Below are positions 9,127-17,217 of a stretch of DNA of 64,000 nucleotides, piece by piece. Origin of the DNA: DATBVX01 sp963810775. GTDB taxonomy: Bacteria > Pseudomonadota > Gammaproteobacteria > Steroidobacterales > Steroidobacteraceae. Numbering within the stretch: the first letter of the stretch is position 1; the number at the start of each line of letters is the position of its first letter. The notes under the pieces were generated by a model. The model had not been told where the DNA came from and made no database searches. It worked only from the letters and a program-made list of their open reading frames with translations. A program made the translations under genes and the position numbers. The stretch is taken from contig CAWEOT010000014.1 of the NCBI GenBank assembly GCA_963810775.1, forward strand, positions 248,001 to 312,000, in the 5' to 3' direction.

Positions 9127-9759
9127 TCAGTTTCCGCCGTTGGTTCTCTGTTGCTTCTCGCCGAGCACTTGCGCAACGTCCTCGAGCATGCTGCGCAATT
9201 CCTCAGCGTGCTCTTCCTCCTTGGCGAGAATCGATTCCAGCATTCGACGCGTGGTCGAATCGTGAATACCGATGAACTGGATGATCTCGCGGTACGATTC
9301 GATGGCGACACGCTCCGCGATCAGGTCCTCCTTGATCATCTGTACCAGCGAGGAATCCCCTTCGCGGTACTCCGAATGGCTGCGGGTCGCGAGGCCCTCG
9401 GGGTTGAAGTCCGGCGCTCCGCCCAGCTGCACAATCCGCTCGGCGATCTGGTCAGCATGGGCCTGTTCTTCCTCGGCATGCGTAAGAAATTCCCGCTTGA
9501 TCGCCTCCCCAAGCACGCCATCGGCCATGAAGTAGTGGCGACGGTAGCGCAAGACGCAGACCAGCTCCGTCGCCAGCGCCTGGTTGAGAACCTGCAGCAC
9601 CACGGCGCGGTTGGCGTCATAGCTCGGCGTCACCGCCCCTGCCTGGATGTGCTCACGAGCGCGTCGGCGGATCTCCCGGATATCGCTCAGGAACGGTTGG
9701 GCTTCTGCCGTTTCGGGAGTTTTGTGCCCCGGCTGTTGATCGCGTTCGGCTCGTTCCAT
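9127..9759 (-). CDS. Bacterioferritin/ferritin-like iron protein
   Basis: 210 residues, a four-helix ferritin-like domain with ligand pairs ALATELVCVLRY (Glu), HAEEEQAHAD (ExxH type), DLIAERVAIESY and KEEEHAEEL. This is the diiron pattern of bacterioferritin and related encapsulated or Dps-like proteins. The likely role is iron storage and limiting Fenton chemistry. The start ATG at 9759 has GGGAGG eight bases upstream; the frame is open further upstream but not protein-like. It fits the nearby oxidative-stress genes (SOD at 16.4 kb). I see no haem-ligand Met that I can assign with confidence. Confidence 0.85.
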   Translation of the reverse strand: MERAERDQQPGHKTPETAEAQPFLSDIREIRRRAREHIQAGAVTPSYDANRAVVLQVLNQALATELVCVLRYRRHYFMADGVLGEAIKREFLTHAEEEQAHADQIAERIVQLGGAPDFNPEGLATRSHSEYREGDSSLVQMIKEDLIAERVAIESYREIIQFIGIHDSTTRRMLESILAKEEEHAEELRSMLEDVAQVLGEKQQRTNGGN

Positions 9760-10011
9760 GGCATGGCCCTCCCAGCCTTCGGTTCGTTGCCCACTACGGG
9801 CGGCTCGAAGCAGTCGCGAGGTGCGCGCTGCGTCGCTCGGTTGGTGCCGCATTTCCCGCCCGGCGCTGGGTGCACTCTCTCTGGCCGACGACCAGCGCCG
9901 TCATCGCATCCTGCGCGTCCTTCTCGGCAAGCTCCTTGTGGGCATCCCGCTGCCCTCGAGCTGCCCGCGCCAGGCGGGAAAGCGACAAATCTGTCGCGAG
10001 TTGCTGCGCGA

Positions 10012-10176
10012 CTAAGTCTTGCGGGCGACACTCATGACGAAAGCCACGATGGCGCCGATCAGAAACAGGAAGAACAGGATCTTGGCCATACCCGCGGCGC
10101 CCGCGGCGATGCCGCCGAAGCCGAGAAACGCGGCGATCAAGGCCACGACCAGGAATACAAGCGCGTAGTACAACAT
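10012..10176 (-). CDS. DUF1328-family small membrane protein (YtjA-like)
   Basis: 54 residues, MLYYALVFLVVALIAAFLGF at the N terminus then a Gly/Ala-rich turn (GGIAAGAAGMAKILF) and a second helix ending SVARKT. This two-helix layout is typical of DUF1328/YtjA proteins, which are small inner-membrane proteins of unknown role often found beside stress genes. GGAG seven bases before the ATG supports the start. It is transcribed away from the CHASE3 kinase, whose start is about 110 bases off. Confidence 0.9.
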   Translation of the reverse strand: MLYYALVFLVVALIAAFLGFGGIAAGAAGMAKILFFLFLIGAIVAFVMSVARKT

Positions 10177-10286
10177 CGGGCCACTCCTGCATGGGTAAAC
10201 TCAAAAGGCTTGATTCGTACGATGCGACAAGGCATACATCCATGCCGTCGGCTGGGTACGCCAGTACCTGTAGGACGAGCCTCACA

Positions 10287-11747
10287 ATGCGTACACCCGG
10301 CATGACGTCACCAATGATCCTGCGCGACATCGTCAAGGTCTGGCTGCCCATACTGCTGCTCGCCGGGCTGCTGCTGAGTCTGTATCTGCTCTTCGAGCAG
10401 CGCTATACGCGCTTGAACGAGGTGAGCGCGCGCGTCACGCAGATCCAGGAGCGGCAGAAGCTCCTCTCGCGCTACCTGCAGCTGGTGGTCGATGCAGAAA
10501 CGGGGCAACGCGGTTTTCTGCTCACCGACGATCCGGCATACCTCGAACCCTTGTTCAATGCGGCACCACGGGTTCGCGAGGTGTTGGTGCAGCTCGAGCG
10601 CAGTTATGCGCGCGACAATGCGACGGTGCCTAACCCGGTAATCGAGTTGGGCCAGCTGACGCGTGAGCGCTTCGAGGTCCTGGGCGCTGCGCTGCGTCAC
10701 TACGCGCAGTGGCGCAAGACCGGCAGCGCACCCGTACTGCAGGGCTCGGGCAAGCGGATCATGGATGCGATACGCAATCGGGTAGTGCAACTCGAGGCCC
10801 GCGAATCCGACGCGCTGCTGAGAGTGCTGGCGCAATGGATGCAGGATCTGCGCATCACGCGCTGGAGCATGGCGGGTGCAACGTTTCTCGACGTGCTGCT
10901 GCTGCTACTGGTCGGCGCTTTCCTGCTACGCGACATGAACCGGCGCAGCCGTGAGTCCGCACGGCTCACGCAGCTCGTGGATGCACGCACCCAGGAGCTC
11001 GTGTCGCTATCTAATCACCTGCAGGAGGTGAGTGAGCGCGAGAAGCAATCCCTGTCGCGGGAGCTGCACGATTCGCTCGGCGGGCTGCTGGTAGCCACGA
11101 AGATGGACGTCGCCTGGCTGCATGCTCGACTGCGTAGCGCGGACCCGGACCTGGAACTACGCTGGATACGCATCCTGGAATCCCTCGACCGCGGCGTCGA
11201 TCTCAAGCGCCGCGTGGTCGAATCCCTGCGACCGACGTTGCTCGACAACATGGGGTTGTTCGCAGCGCTGCGCTGGCAATTCGACGAAAGCTGCAGCCGC
11301 AATGGCATCCGCTGCACGCACCAGCTGCCCGCTGTGGAGCCACAGTTCAACAACGACGCGGCCATCGCCCTGTTTCGCGTGGCACAGGAATCCTTCACCA
11401 ACATCCTGAGGCATTCGGGCGCGACCGAAGCGGCACTCGACATCTCGGTGCATGGTGACGAGTTGGTCCTGACGATTGGCGACAACGGCCGCGGACTGCC
11501 GCTCGCGGCAGATGCGACACAGCGCGGTCACGGGATTGCGGGCATGAAGCATCGCGTGAACGCGCTCGGTGGCCAATGCGTGATAGAGCGCCGCGAATCG
11601 GGCGGGACTCAGGTGCGTGTCACGATCCCGCTATCGAACTTATTGCGCGCAGAAGCGGCGAACGCCGATGGAGTGGATGCGGCACCGGCGCCGAGAGCGG
11701 TCGACCGGACCGGTCAGGTGAAGCTGGGGACGAGCCCTGGCGGCTGA
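10287..11747 (+). CDS. CHASE3-domain sensor histidine kinase, NarX/HisKA_3 type
   Basis: 486 residues from the chosen ATG. A membrane helix (about 13-33) is followed by a CHASE3-type periplasmic domain containing VDAETGQRGFLLTDD, a second helix near 195-215, a coiled coil, a HisKA_3 dimerisation region with RELHDSLGG (phospho-His about 261) and a HATPase domain (IGDNGRGLP, GHGIAGM). Such kinases pair with LuxR-type regulators, and one lies at 12277-12909. In-frame ATGs at 10302 and 10314 are alternative starts. The 3' end overlaps the convergent receiver gene by 34 bases. Confidence 0.87.
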   Translation: MRTPGMTSPMILRDIVKVWLPILLLAGLLLSLYLLFEQRYTRLNEVSARVTQIQERQKLLSRYLQLVVDAETGQRGFLLTDDPAYLEPLFNAAPRVREVLVQLERSYARDNATVPNPVIELGQLTRERFEVLGAALRHYAQWRKTGSAPVLQGSGKRIMDAIRNRVVQLEARESDALLRVLAQWMQDLRITRWSMAGATFLDVLLLLLVGAFLLRDMNRRSRESARLTQLVDARTQELVSLSNHLQEVSEREKQSLSRELHDSLGGLLVATKMDVAWLHARLRSADPDLELRWIRILESLDRGVDLKRRVVESLRPTLLDNMGLFAALRWQFDESCSRNGIRCTHQLPAVEPQFNNDAAIALFRVAQESFTNILRHSGATEAALDISVHGDELVLTIGDNGRGLPLAADATQRGHGIAGMKHRVNALGGQCVIERRESGGTQVRVTIPLSNLLRAEAANADGVDAAPAPRAVDRTGQVKLGTSPGG

Positions 11748-12136
11748 CGCTGATCGCGAATCGTCTCGATGATCTCGGGCAACCGCTCGAAGTCGCGCGC
11801 CTTGTCCAGGAAATAATCTGCGCCCAGAGCCAGCGCCTGTCGGCGGTATTCCGGCAGATCGTAGTTGGTGAAGATGATCACGACGGGTCGCTCGCCCTCG
11901 CCAGTCGCGAGCGCGCGCAGCACACCGAACCCCGTGCCGCGATTGAGTCGCAGGTCGAGGACCACGATATCGATGCCGCCTCGGGCGATCGCATCAACAG
12001 CCTTGTTCTCGCGATCGATGATGTCCGTGACCCGGACGGCGCGTATTTCCCGCAGCGCTTCCTTGAGTCGCTCGGCCACAATTGGCGAATCCTCGACGAT
12101 GAGAACCCTCAACGTGTCGTTGTCTTTACCAATCAC
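11714..12136 (-). CDS. Single-domain response regulator
   Basis: 140 residues, receiver domain only: acidic pair in LIVEDSP, phospho-acceptor Asp61 in VVLDLRLNRGTG, Thr in IIFTNYD and Lys in FLDKARDF. There is no output domain, so it probably acts as a phosphate sink or by protein contact. It lies on the same strand as the LuxR regulator and the sigma54 activator, about 140 bases downstream, and tail-to-tail with the CHASE3 kinase. Confidence 0.88.
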   Translation of the reverse strand: MIGKDNDTLRVLIVEDSPIVAERLKEALREIRAVRVTDIIDRENKAVDAIARGGIDIVVLDLRLNRGTGFGVLRALATGEGERPVVIIFTNYDLPEYRRQALALGADYFLDKARDFERLPEIIETIRDQRQPPGLVPSFT

Positions 12137-12276
12137 TACTGCATGTCTCTACTGCTTGGCACGTCGCATTGTCTCCCTTCGCGGCTGTGAGCGGTATCAG
12201 CGCCGTCCGACGGCCTGCGCAAAGGCTCGTTTGCTGAATGGAATGTGCCAACGTCTGGGAATTCAACGCAATAATC

Positions 12277-12909
12277 TCAGTTGATGAGCTGATTGCGCAG
12301 TGCGTAAGAGGTCAGATCTGCATTGGTGTGAAAGCTCATCTTGGCCAGGATACGACTGCGGTAGGTACTGACGGTCTTGACGCTCAGGCACAGCTCAGCC
12401 GCGATCTCCGATACCGCACGTCCGGCAGCGAGCTTGCAGAACACCTGGAATTCACGTTCCGACAGGCGCGAGTGGAGGGGCTTGTCGGCGTCGCTGTCCA
12501 GCTCGCCCACCAGTTGTTCGGCGAGCGTGGCGCTGACGTAGCGCCGTCCCTGCAGGACCGCGCGCACCGCGCGCAGCAGTTCTTCGGGCGCCGTGCCCTT
12601 CTCGATGAAGCCACTGGCCCCGGCGCGCAGCACGTTCAATGCATACTGGCGCTCGGGATAGCCGCTCAACACCAGCACGCGTGTGCGGTCGTGAACCGCA
12701 CGGATCTGCTGCAGGATGTCGATGCCACTGCGATCGGGCATGCCGATATCGAGGATCACGAGATCCCAGCTCTCGGCGCGCAACCGATCCAGCGTTTCGC
12801 GCCCGGTGGAGGCCTCACCGATCGCGCTGATACCACGGTCCTCCACCAGGAACTGCTTGAGTCCCGCACGCACCACCGCATGATCGTCTGCAATCAATAC
12901 GCGTGCCAT
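12277..12909 (-). CDS. NarL/FixJ-family response regulator (LuxR HTH)
   Basis: 210 residues. The receiver has acidic pair DD8-9, phospho-acceptor Asp54 in LVILDIGMPDRSG and FIEKGT with the conserved Lys. The LuxR-type helix-turn-helix at about 148-192 (LSEREFQVFCKLAAGR, then SVKTVSTYRSRILAKM) binds DNA. It is the natural partner of the CHASE3/HisKA_3 kinase at 10.3 kb. It starts 22 bases after the end of the sigma54 activator gene on the same strand, so the two are probably co-transcribed. An upstream extension to 12963 has no ribosome site. Confidence 0.92.
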   Translation of the reverse strand: MARVLIADDHAVVRAGLKQFLVEDRGISAIGEASTGRETLDRLRAESWDLVILDIGMPDRSGIDILQQIRAVHDRTRVLVLSGYPERQYALNVLRAGASGFIEKGTAPEELLRAVRAVLQGRRYVSATLAEQLVGELDSDADKPLHSRLSEREFQVFCKLAAGRAVSEIAAELCLSVKTVSTYRSRILAKMSFHTNADLTSYALRNQLIN

Positions 12910-12931
12910 GCGTCTTCCTGTGTTGCCTTCC

Positions 12932-13933
12932 TCATGAGTGCGCCTGGACCCAGGTGGTCTCACGTGCGTACCGGTTGAGCTTGTTGTACAGCGTCTTCAG
13001 GCTGCAGCCCAGTACTTCTGCGGCGCGTCGCTTGTTGCCGTCGAAATGCTCCAGCGTTGCTTCGATGAGTGATCGTTCCGCCTCGTCCAGGCGCGATCCC
13101 AACGGCAGGATCACGGTCTGGCCCGTGGAGTCATCAGTCATCGATGAATCTAGTCGCGGAAGTATCGTCGGCGCAAGCTCGAGTTCCGAATCTGCCATGA
13201 TGAAGGCACGCTCCACCGCGTTGCGCAGCTCACGCACGTTACCGGGCCATTGATGCTGACGCAGCACCGCGCGGGAGCTGTCCGAGAAGCGCTTGTCCGA
13301 CATCGCGCGGCTGTTGAGCTCCGCGAGGAAGTGATCCGCCAGCAGCTCGCAGTCGTCCGCACGGTCGCGCAGCGGCGGAACGCAGATCGGAAACACTGCC
13401 AGCCGGTACAGGACATCTTCGCGCAGTCGCCGCTCGCGCACCGCTTCTTGAATATCGCGGTTGGTAGCGGCGATAACCCGGAAATCCGTGCGTATCTCCT
13501 GCGTGCCGCCGACGCGGAAGAAGCGACCCGTCTCCAGCACGCGCAACAGGCGCGTCTGCATCTCGAGCGGCATCTCGGTGATCTCGTCGAGAAACAGCGT
13601 GCCGCGATCGGCGCGCTCGAATACACCGGCATGTGAGCGCGACGCACCCGTGAAGCTTCCCTTCTCGTAGCCGAACAGCTCGGCTTCGATGAGAGTCGCC
13701 GGAATCGAAGCGCAGTTGATCGCGATCAGAGGTCCAGTGGCGCGCTCACTGAGTTGATGGATCGCATCCGCGACCACCTCCTTGCCGACGCCACTTTCGC
13801 CGAGCAGCAGCACCGTGGCCTCAGTCGGCGCACCGCGCTGAATAAGATCGAACATCGCTCGCATGGCGGACGATGTCCCAAGTACATTGCCCAGGCCCTT
13901 CTCATGCAGTGATGTAACAACAGTGGTGTCCAT
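12932..13933 (-). CDS. Orphan sigma54-dependent transcriptional activator (no receiver)
   Basis: 333 residues. The AAA+ sigma54-interaction domain has Walker A GESGVGKE (45-52), a GSFTGA loop near 91-96 and LFLDEITEMP, followed by a Fis-type helix-turn-helix (GNKRRAAEVLGCSLKTLYNK). There is no receiver, GAF or PAS domain in front, so it is either constitutively active, controlled by a partner protein, or set by its own level. The start is chosen for AGGGGA before the ATG at 13933; a longer frame to 14101 lacks that support. A sigma54 promoter and a matching upstream inverted repeat lie just beyond the start, reading the other way. Confidence 0.9.
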   Translation of the reverse strand: MDTTVVTSLHEKGLGNVLGTSSAMRAMFDLIQRGAPTEATVLLLGESGVGKEVVADAIHQLSERATGPLIAINCASIPATLIEAELFGYEKGSFTGASRSHAGVFERADRGTLFLDEITEMPLEMQTRLLRVLETGRFFRVGGTQEIRTDFRVIAATNRDIQEAVRERRLREDVLYRLAVFPICVPPLRDRADDCELLADHFLAELNSRAMSDKRFSDSSRAVLRQHQWPGNVRELRNAVERAFIMADSELELAPTILPRLDSSMTDDSTGQTVILPLGSRLDEAERSLIEATLEHFDGNKRRAAEVLGCSLKTLYNKLNRYARETTWVQAHS

Positions 13934-14087
13934 TGCTTCCCCTGACGGTGATTGCTCGGCTGCGGTGAGTGCAATTTCTGCCTCGACCGTTAGGAAGCTT
14001 TGTAACGTATCGCCCCGAAGCGCTGGAGCGGCGTTCACTGATCCGCGGCTAGGACGAATTTCCCCTCGCGTGTAGGTGTCTGTCCGA

Positions 14088-14108
14088 CAGGCGATATTCA
14101 ATCGCCTG
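14088..14108. promoter_or_regulatory. Perfect inverted repeat, candidate enhancer (UAS) of the sigma54 activator
   Basis: CAGGCGAT-ATTCA-ATCGCCTG, eight perfect base pairs around a 5-base centre. It is preceded immediately by a second small palindrome CTGTC-C-GACAG (14080-14090). Its centre is about 114 bases before the start site predicted from the sigma54 promoter at 14186, a usual distance for a Fis-domain activator site. It lies in the 345-base gap (13934-14278) between the activator gene and the lipoprotein gene. Confidence 0.6.
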
Positions 14109-14185
14109 ATTCGACGACCTTAATGCATCGCATCACGGGTAGTTACATGACCCGATTGAGGACCCCCTGCCAGGCTCGAAGGGCG

Positions 14186-14200
14186 TGGCACACACCTTGC
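14186..14200 (+). promoter_or_regulatory. Sigma54 (-24/-12) promoter
   Basis: TGGCACACACCTTGC matches the consensus TGGCACG-N4-TTGC at every position except the seventh, with the essential GG and GC at the right spacing. Transcription would start near 14212 and give a 65-70 base leader before the lipoprotein ATG at 14279. Confidence 0.75.
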
Positions 14201-14278
14201 ACCATCCCTACCGCAGCGCGCGCATCGACTGCTCGCGCGACGGATGACCTTGTATCTGTAATGAGGGCAAGACCACAG

Positions 14279-14494
14279 ATGAAGAGTAAGTACCTGATGA
14301 TCGCGGCACTTCTGTCGCTCTTCGCGCTGGCTGGCTGCAAGCGCCCCGAAACTGCGCCCACGGAAACTCCGCCGCCGGCGTCGGAAGACACCATGTCACC
14401 TCAGCAGGAACCGTCGACTCCGCCGGCTGAAATGCCGCCGCCGGAACAGACGCCGCCGAGCGATCAACCCGAACAGCAGCCCCCACAGCAATAA
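14279..14494 (+). CDS. Small Pro-rich lipoprotein under a sigma54 promoter
   Basis: 71 residues. The signal peptide ends ALAGC (Cys20), and the mature part is almost entirely Pro, Glu, Thr, Ser and Gln (for example PPPEQTPPSDQPEQQPPQQ). It should be a lipid-anchored, unstructured periplasmic tail. No family is recognised. The start was chosen because the signal peptide begins here; an in-frame ATG at 14261 is an alternative. The promoter at 14186 and the divergent activator suggest it is a main target of that activator. Confidence 0.7.
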   Translation: MKSKYLMIAALLSLFALAGCKRPETAPTETPPPASEDTMSPQQEPSTPPAEMPPPEQTPPSDQPEQQPPQQ

Positions 14495-14503
14495 CGGATT
14501 TGA

Positions 14504-14536
14504 GGGCGGAGCGCGCTGGTGATTGACGCTCCGCCC
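14504..14536 (+). terminator. Hairpin after the small lipoprotein gene
   Basis: GGGCGGAGCG (14504-14513) pairs perfectly with CGCTCCGCCC (14527-14536) across a 13-base loop, nine bases after the stop codon. The stem is strong but lacks a U-tract, so it may be a transcript-end stabiliser rather than a full intrinsic terminator. Confidence 0.55.
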
Positions 14537-14561
14537 CGACACCGAGGCTGAAGCGACTCGT

Positions 14562-14576
14562 GCTGCACCGTGCAGC
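14562..14576. promoter_or_regulatory. Palindrome upstream of the BON lipoprotein gene
   Basis: GCTGCAC-C-GTGCAGC is a perfect 7-base palindrome around one base, about 75 bases before the BON gene start. It is a candidate operator; no matching regulator can be named. Confidence 0.35.
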
Positions 14577-14649
14577 GCGCGGCGGGTCGCTACGGCCCGA
14601 AGTTGGAAAGTTTAGTTACTCGCAATAGCGCAACCAATAGGAGACTCGC

Positions 14650-15213
14650 ATGAAACGATCATTGATTCTCGGTTCGGCAACTGCGCTGCTGAGCGCGCTT
14701 GCCCTGATAGCCTGCTCGTCAACGCCCACGCAACGCAGCGCCGGCGAAACGGTCGACGACAGCGTGTTGACCGGCAAGGTCAAGACGGCGCTGGTCGACA
14801 ACGACGTGGTCAAGGCCGGTGAGGTGAATGTAGACACCTATAAAGGCGTGGTGCAGCTCAACGGCACCGTCGATACGGAAGCCGAGAAGGCCGCCGCGAC
14901 CCAAGCCGCGAAGAGCGTCACTGGCGTAAAGGAAGTGCGCAATAACATTCAGATCAAGTCGACCAAGGTGGCCGCTGACCGGTCCGCCGGCCAGGTAGTC
15001 GATGACGCAACCATTACCGCCTCGGTGAAGACCAAGCTGATCGAAGACGAAACCACCAAGGCGCATCAAATCAACGTGGACACGCGTTCCGGTGTTGTGC
15101 AGCTGGGCGGCTTCGTCGACTCCGCAGCGGCGAAGGATCGCGCCGGTGAGTTGGCGCGCTCCGTCGGTGGCGTGAAAAACGTGCAGAACGAGCTAGAAAT
15201 CAAGTCGAAGTAA
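14650..15213 (+). CDS. Dual BON-domain lipoprotein (OsmY/DolP-like)
   Basis: 187 residues. Lipobox IAC (Cys22) follows a typical signal peptide. Two BON domains (about 35-105 and 112-185) are close copies of each other, each with the pattern Val-Lys-Thr...INVDT...GVVQLxGxVD...GVKxVxNxxxIKS. BON lipoproteins bind anionic phospholipid and protect the envelope under osmotic or other stress. The start has AGGAG eight bases upstream. The next gene, an AI-2E transporter, follows by 6 bases and may be in the same operon. Confidence 0.9.
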   Translation: MKRSLILGSATALLSALALIACSSTPTQRSAGETVDDSVLTGKVKTALVDNDVVKAGEVNVDTYKGVVQLNGTVDTEAEKAAATQAAKSVTGVKEVRNNIQIKSTKVAADRSAGQVVDDATITASVKTKLIEDETTKAHQINVDTRSGVVQLGGFVDSAAAKDRAGELARSVGGVKNVQNELEIKSK

Positions 15214-15219
15214 CGCACA

Positions 15220-16404
15220 GTGATAGGCCATGAGCCGGCAGGGTTGAGGTCGGCCCTGCCGGCGAGGGCCGTGGTGGTTCTTGCGATCGTCGCGGTTGGC
15301 GCGGCGCTACACCTCGCCCGCGATCTCACGATGCCAGTGGCTCTGGCAGTCTTCTTTGCAGTGATTCTTTCGCCAGCCGTCGAACGGCTGCGTCGTTTCG
15401 CCATCCCGAACAGCATTGCAGCAGCAATCGTAATGCTCACCGTGGTCGCTGTTCTCGCCACACTGGTGCGCGTGACCATGGAACCAGCGCGCGACTGGTT
15501 CGAGCGGGCGCCGAGCGTGCTCTCAGACGTCGAGAGAAAGCTTCGCCCACTGCAGCAGGTGGCAGTGCGGATTGACAAGGTCGCCGCCCAGGCGGAGCGC
15601 GTGGCGGGCGGCTCCTTTCAAGCCTCGCCCGATATTTCCACAGACAACCGCGGCCTGCTCCGCAAGACGCCCGGGATCATCGTTCCGGTGGCCGGCGTGT
15701 TCTTCCTGACTTTCTTTCTGCTCGCTTCCGGGCCTCCCTTGCTGGCGCGCCTGGGTGCCGGCCGAAGGCGCAGCACTGCGGCACGCCACGCCGTCATCAT
15801 CGTGGAACGTGCACGCCGCGAGTTATCCCGGTTCCTCGGCACGATCACGCTCATCAACATTGGCCTCGGTGTGGTCACCGCTGGCATCGCGTACGCCTTC
15901 GATCTCCCTACGCCATTGCTGTGGGGTGTGATGGCCGGCGTGCTCAATTTTGTTCCCTACGCCGGTTCTGCCACCACGCTGACCGTGCTCACGATGGTTG
16001 CCATACTCACGCATGACACGCTCGGGCCGGCGTTCGGTGTCGCGTTGTCGTATCTCATTGCAGCGACGATCGAAGGTCAGCTGGTGCAGCCGCTCGCGCT
16101 CGGGCGCCGGCTGGCGCTCAGTCCGCTGATCGTGTTTCTCGGCCTGTGGGTCTGGGGATGGATCTGGGGTGTCGGTGGACTGCTCCTCGCCACACCGATT
16201 CTGCTCACGATCAAGTCGGTGAGCTGCCAGATCATGAGCTGGGGTCCGATCGCAGAGTTTCTGAGTCCCTCGGCATCGCCGCCGATCACTTCAAGCGCGC
16301 GAGCCTGGAGGCGCGCGCGACGCCGTCGCCGATTGTCGCCGAGACGTGAGCAGGAGCTTGCGATGCACGCGTCCGAAAGTGAAACGGGCTCGACCCTCGT
16401 CTGA
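15220..16404 (+). CDS. AI-2E family transporter (PerM/TqsA-like)
   Basis: 394 residues with about seven or eight membrane helices: an N-terminal pair (VVVLAIVAVGAALHLARDL, PVALAVFFAVILSPAVERL), a periplasmic coiled segment, then the conserved C-terminal block including LLWGVMAGVLNFVPYAGS and GGLLLATPILLTIK. Family members export autoinducer-2 or act as ion/proton antiporters; the substrate is not predictable here. It begins at a GTG just after the BON gene. The stop overlaps the upstream end of the SOD region. A second, distant paralogue lies at 32622-33695. Confidence 0.85.
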   Translation: MIGHEPAGLRSALPARAVVVLAIVAVGAALHLARDLTMPVALAVFFAVILSPAVERLRRFAIPNSIAAAIVMLTVVAVLATLVRVTMEPARDWFERAPSVLSDVERKLRPLQQVAVRIDKVAAQAERVAGGSFQASPDISTDNRGLLRKTPGIIVPVAGVFFLTFFLLASGPPLLARLGAGRRRSTAARHAVIIVERARRELSRFLGTITLINIGLGVVTAGIAYAFDLPTPLLWGVMAGVLNFVPYAGSATTLTVLTMVAILTHDTLGPAFGVALSYLIAATIEGQLVQPLALGRRLALSPLIVFLGLWVWGWIWGVGGLLLATPILLTIKSVSCQIMSWGPIAEFLSPSASPPITSSARAWRRARRRRRLSPRREQELAMHASESETGSTLV

Positions 16405-16421
16405 TGCAAAGGAGAGCAAAC

Positions 16422-17006
16422 ATGGAAGGCAGCACCCGGGTGACCTATCAGGTCCGCGAATTCGATCTCACAGGAGTCGAGGGCATTTCCAGCCAGGCAT
16501 TCCAGGACCACCTCGGGCTCTACAAGGGCTACGTGGAGAACACCAACCGGCTGCTCGAGCAATCCCTGAGTGGCAACGGCAACGCGGGGCAGGAGGGCTG
16601 GGAGCATCGCCTGGCTTTCGAGTTCAACGGCATGGTGCTGCACGAGCTGTTTTTTGAATCGCTCGGGGGTCCTGGCTCGAAGATGTCCGCCTCCAGCGTG
16701 CTGGCGGAAGCGATGGATATCACTTATGGAGGTGAGAAGGCGTGGCGCGAGCGTTTCCTGGCCGTCGCGAAGACTCGTGGGATCGGCTGGGTCATGAGTG
16801 CCCGCGATCGCGCGAACAACCGCCTGTTCACATTCTGGATCGACGAGCACCACCTGGGGCTCCCCGCGAATCTGCAGCCGGTGATCCTGCTGGACCTCTG
16901 GGAGCATGCGTATCTGAAGGACTTCGGGGTGAAAGGGCGCGAGGAATATGCGCAGATCGTTCTCAACAACCTGAACTGGAAAACGATAGAAAGCCGTTGC
17001 AGCTGA
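16422..17006 (+). CDS. Atypical Fe/Mn superoxide dismutase
   Basis: 194 residues. The four metal ligands can be placed: His30 (in FQDHLGLYKGYV), His74 (in GMVLHELFF), Asp158 and His162 (in LLDLWEHAYLKDF), with the family C-terminal block ending LNNLNW. It should dismutate superoxide. Two second-sphere features differ from standard enzymes: the HH pair of KHHxxYV is replaced by LY, and the Gln/Asn-Gln region is replaced by WIDEHH. The ribosome site GGAGAG before the ATG fixes the start. It is followed by a tiny conserved gene, 14 bases on. Confidence 0.82.
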   Translation: MEGSTRVTYQVREFDLTGVEGISSQAFQDHLGLYKGYVENTNRLLEQSLSGNGNAGQEGWEHRLAFEFNGMVLHELFFESLGGPGSKMSASSVLAEAMDITYGGEKAWRERFLAVAKTRGIGWVMSARDRANNRLFTFWIDEHHLGLPANLQPVILLDLWEHAYLKDFGVKGREEYAQIVLNNLNWKTIESRCS

Positions 17007-17020
17007 GCGAGGAGAGTCAC

Positions 17021-17170
17021 GTGATCCGCAAGCTCAAGACCGGCCAGTACCGGCTCTACTCGCGCAACACCAATCCGCGAACCGGGCGGCGCCGCAACCT
17101 CGGCACTTTCGCGACTCGCGCGGCGGCACTACGGCACGAGCGCGCGATACAGTACTTCAAGCGCCATTGA
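17021..17170 (+). CDS. Small conserved basic protein
   Basis: 49 residues starting at a GTG with GAGGAGAG upstream. The sequence begins MIRKLKTGQYRLYSRNTNPR, continues TGRRRNLGTFATRAAA and ends AIQYFKRH. I recognise the pattern (basic N terminus, RRRNLGTF, Ala-rich helix, QYFKRH end) as a short protein seen in many proteobacteria with no known function. Its lysine/arginine content suggests nucleic-acid or ribosome contact, which is speculation. Confidence 0.75.
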   Translation: MIRKLKTGQYRLYSRNTNPRTGRRRNLGTFATRAAALRHERAIQYFKRH

Positions 17171-17217
17171 TCCAGGGCCGGTTGCGCGTGCGACAGGCCT
17201 GACCGATCATCCGGCGA

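Noticed and set aside
8854..10305. 483-codon open frame on the plus strand
   Set aside because: It crosses the bacterioferritin-like and DUF1328 genes in antisense and has no motif or start support.
12195..12225. Possible sigma54 promoter on the minus strand before the receiver gene (TGGCACATTCCATTC)
   Set aside because: The -24 half matches but the -12 GC is missing.
14088..14108. Inverted repeat as a transcription terminator
   Set aside because: No U-tract, it is in a divergent promoter region, and its distance to the sigma54 promoter fits an enhancer better.
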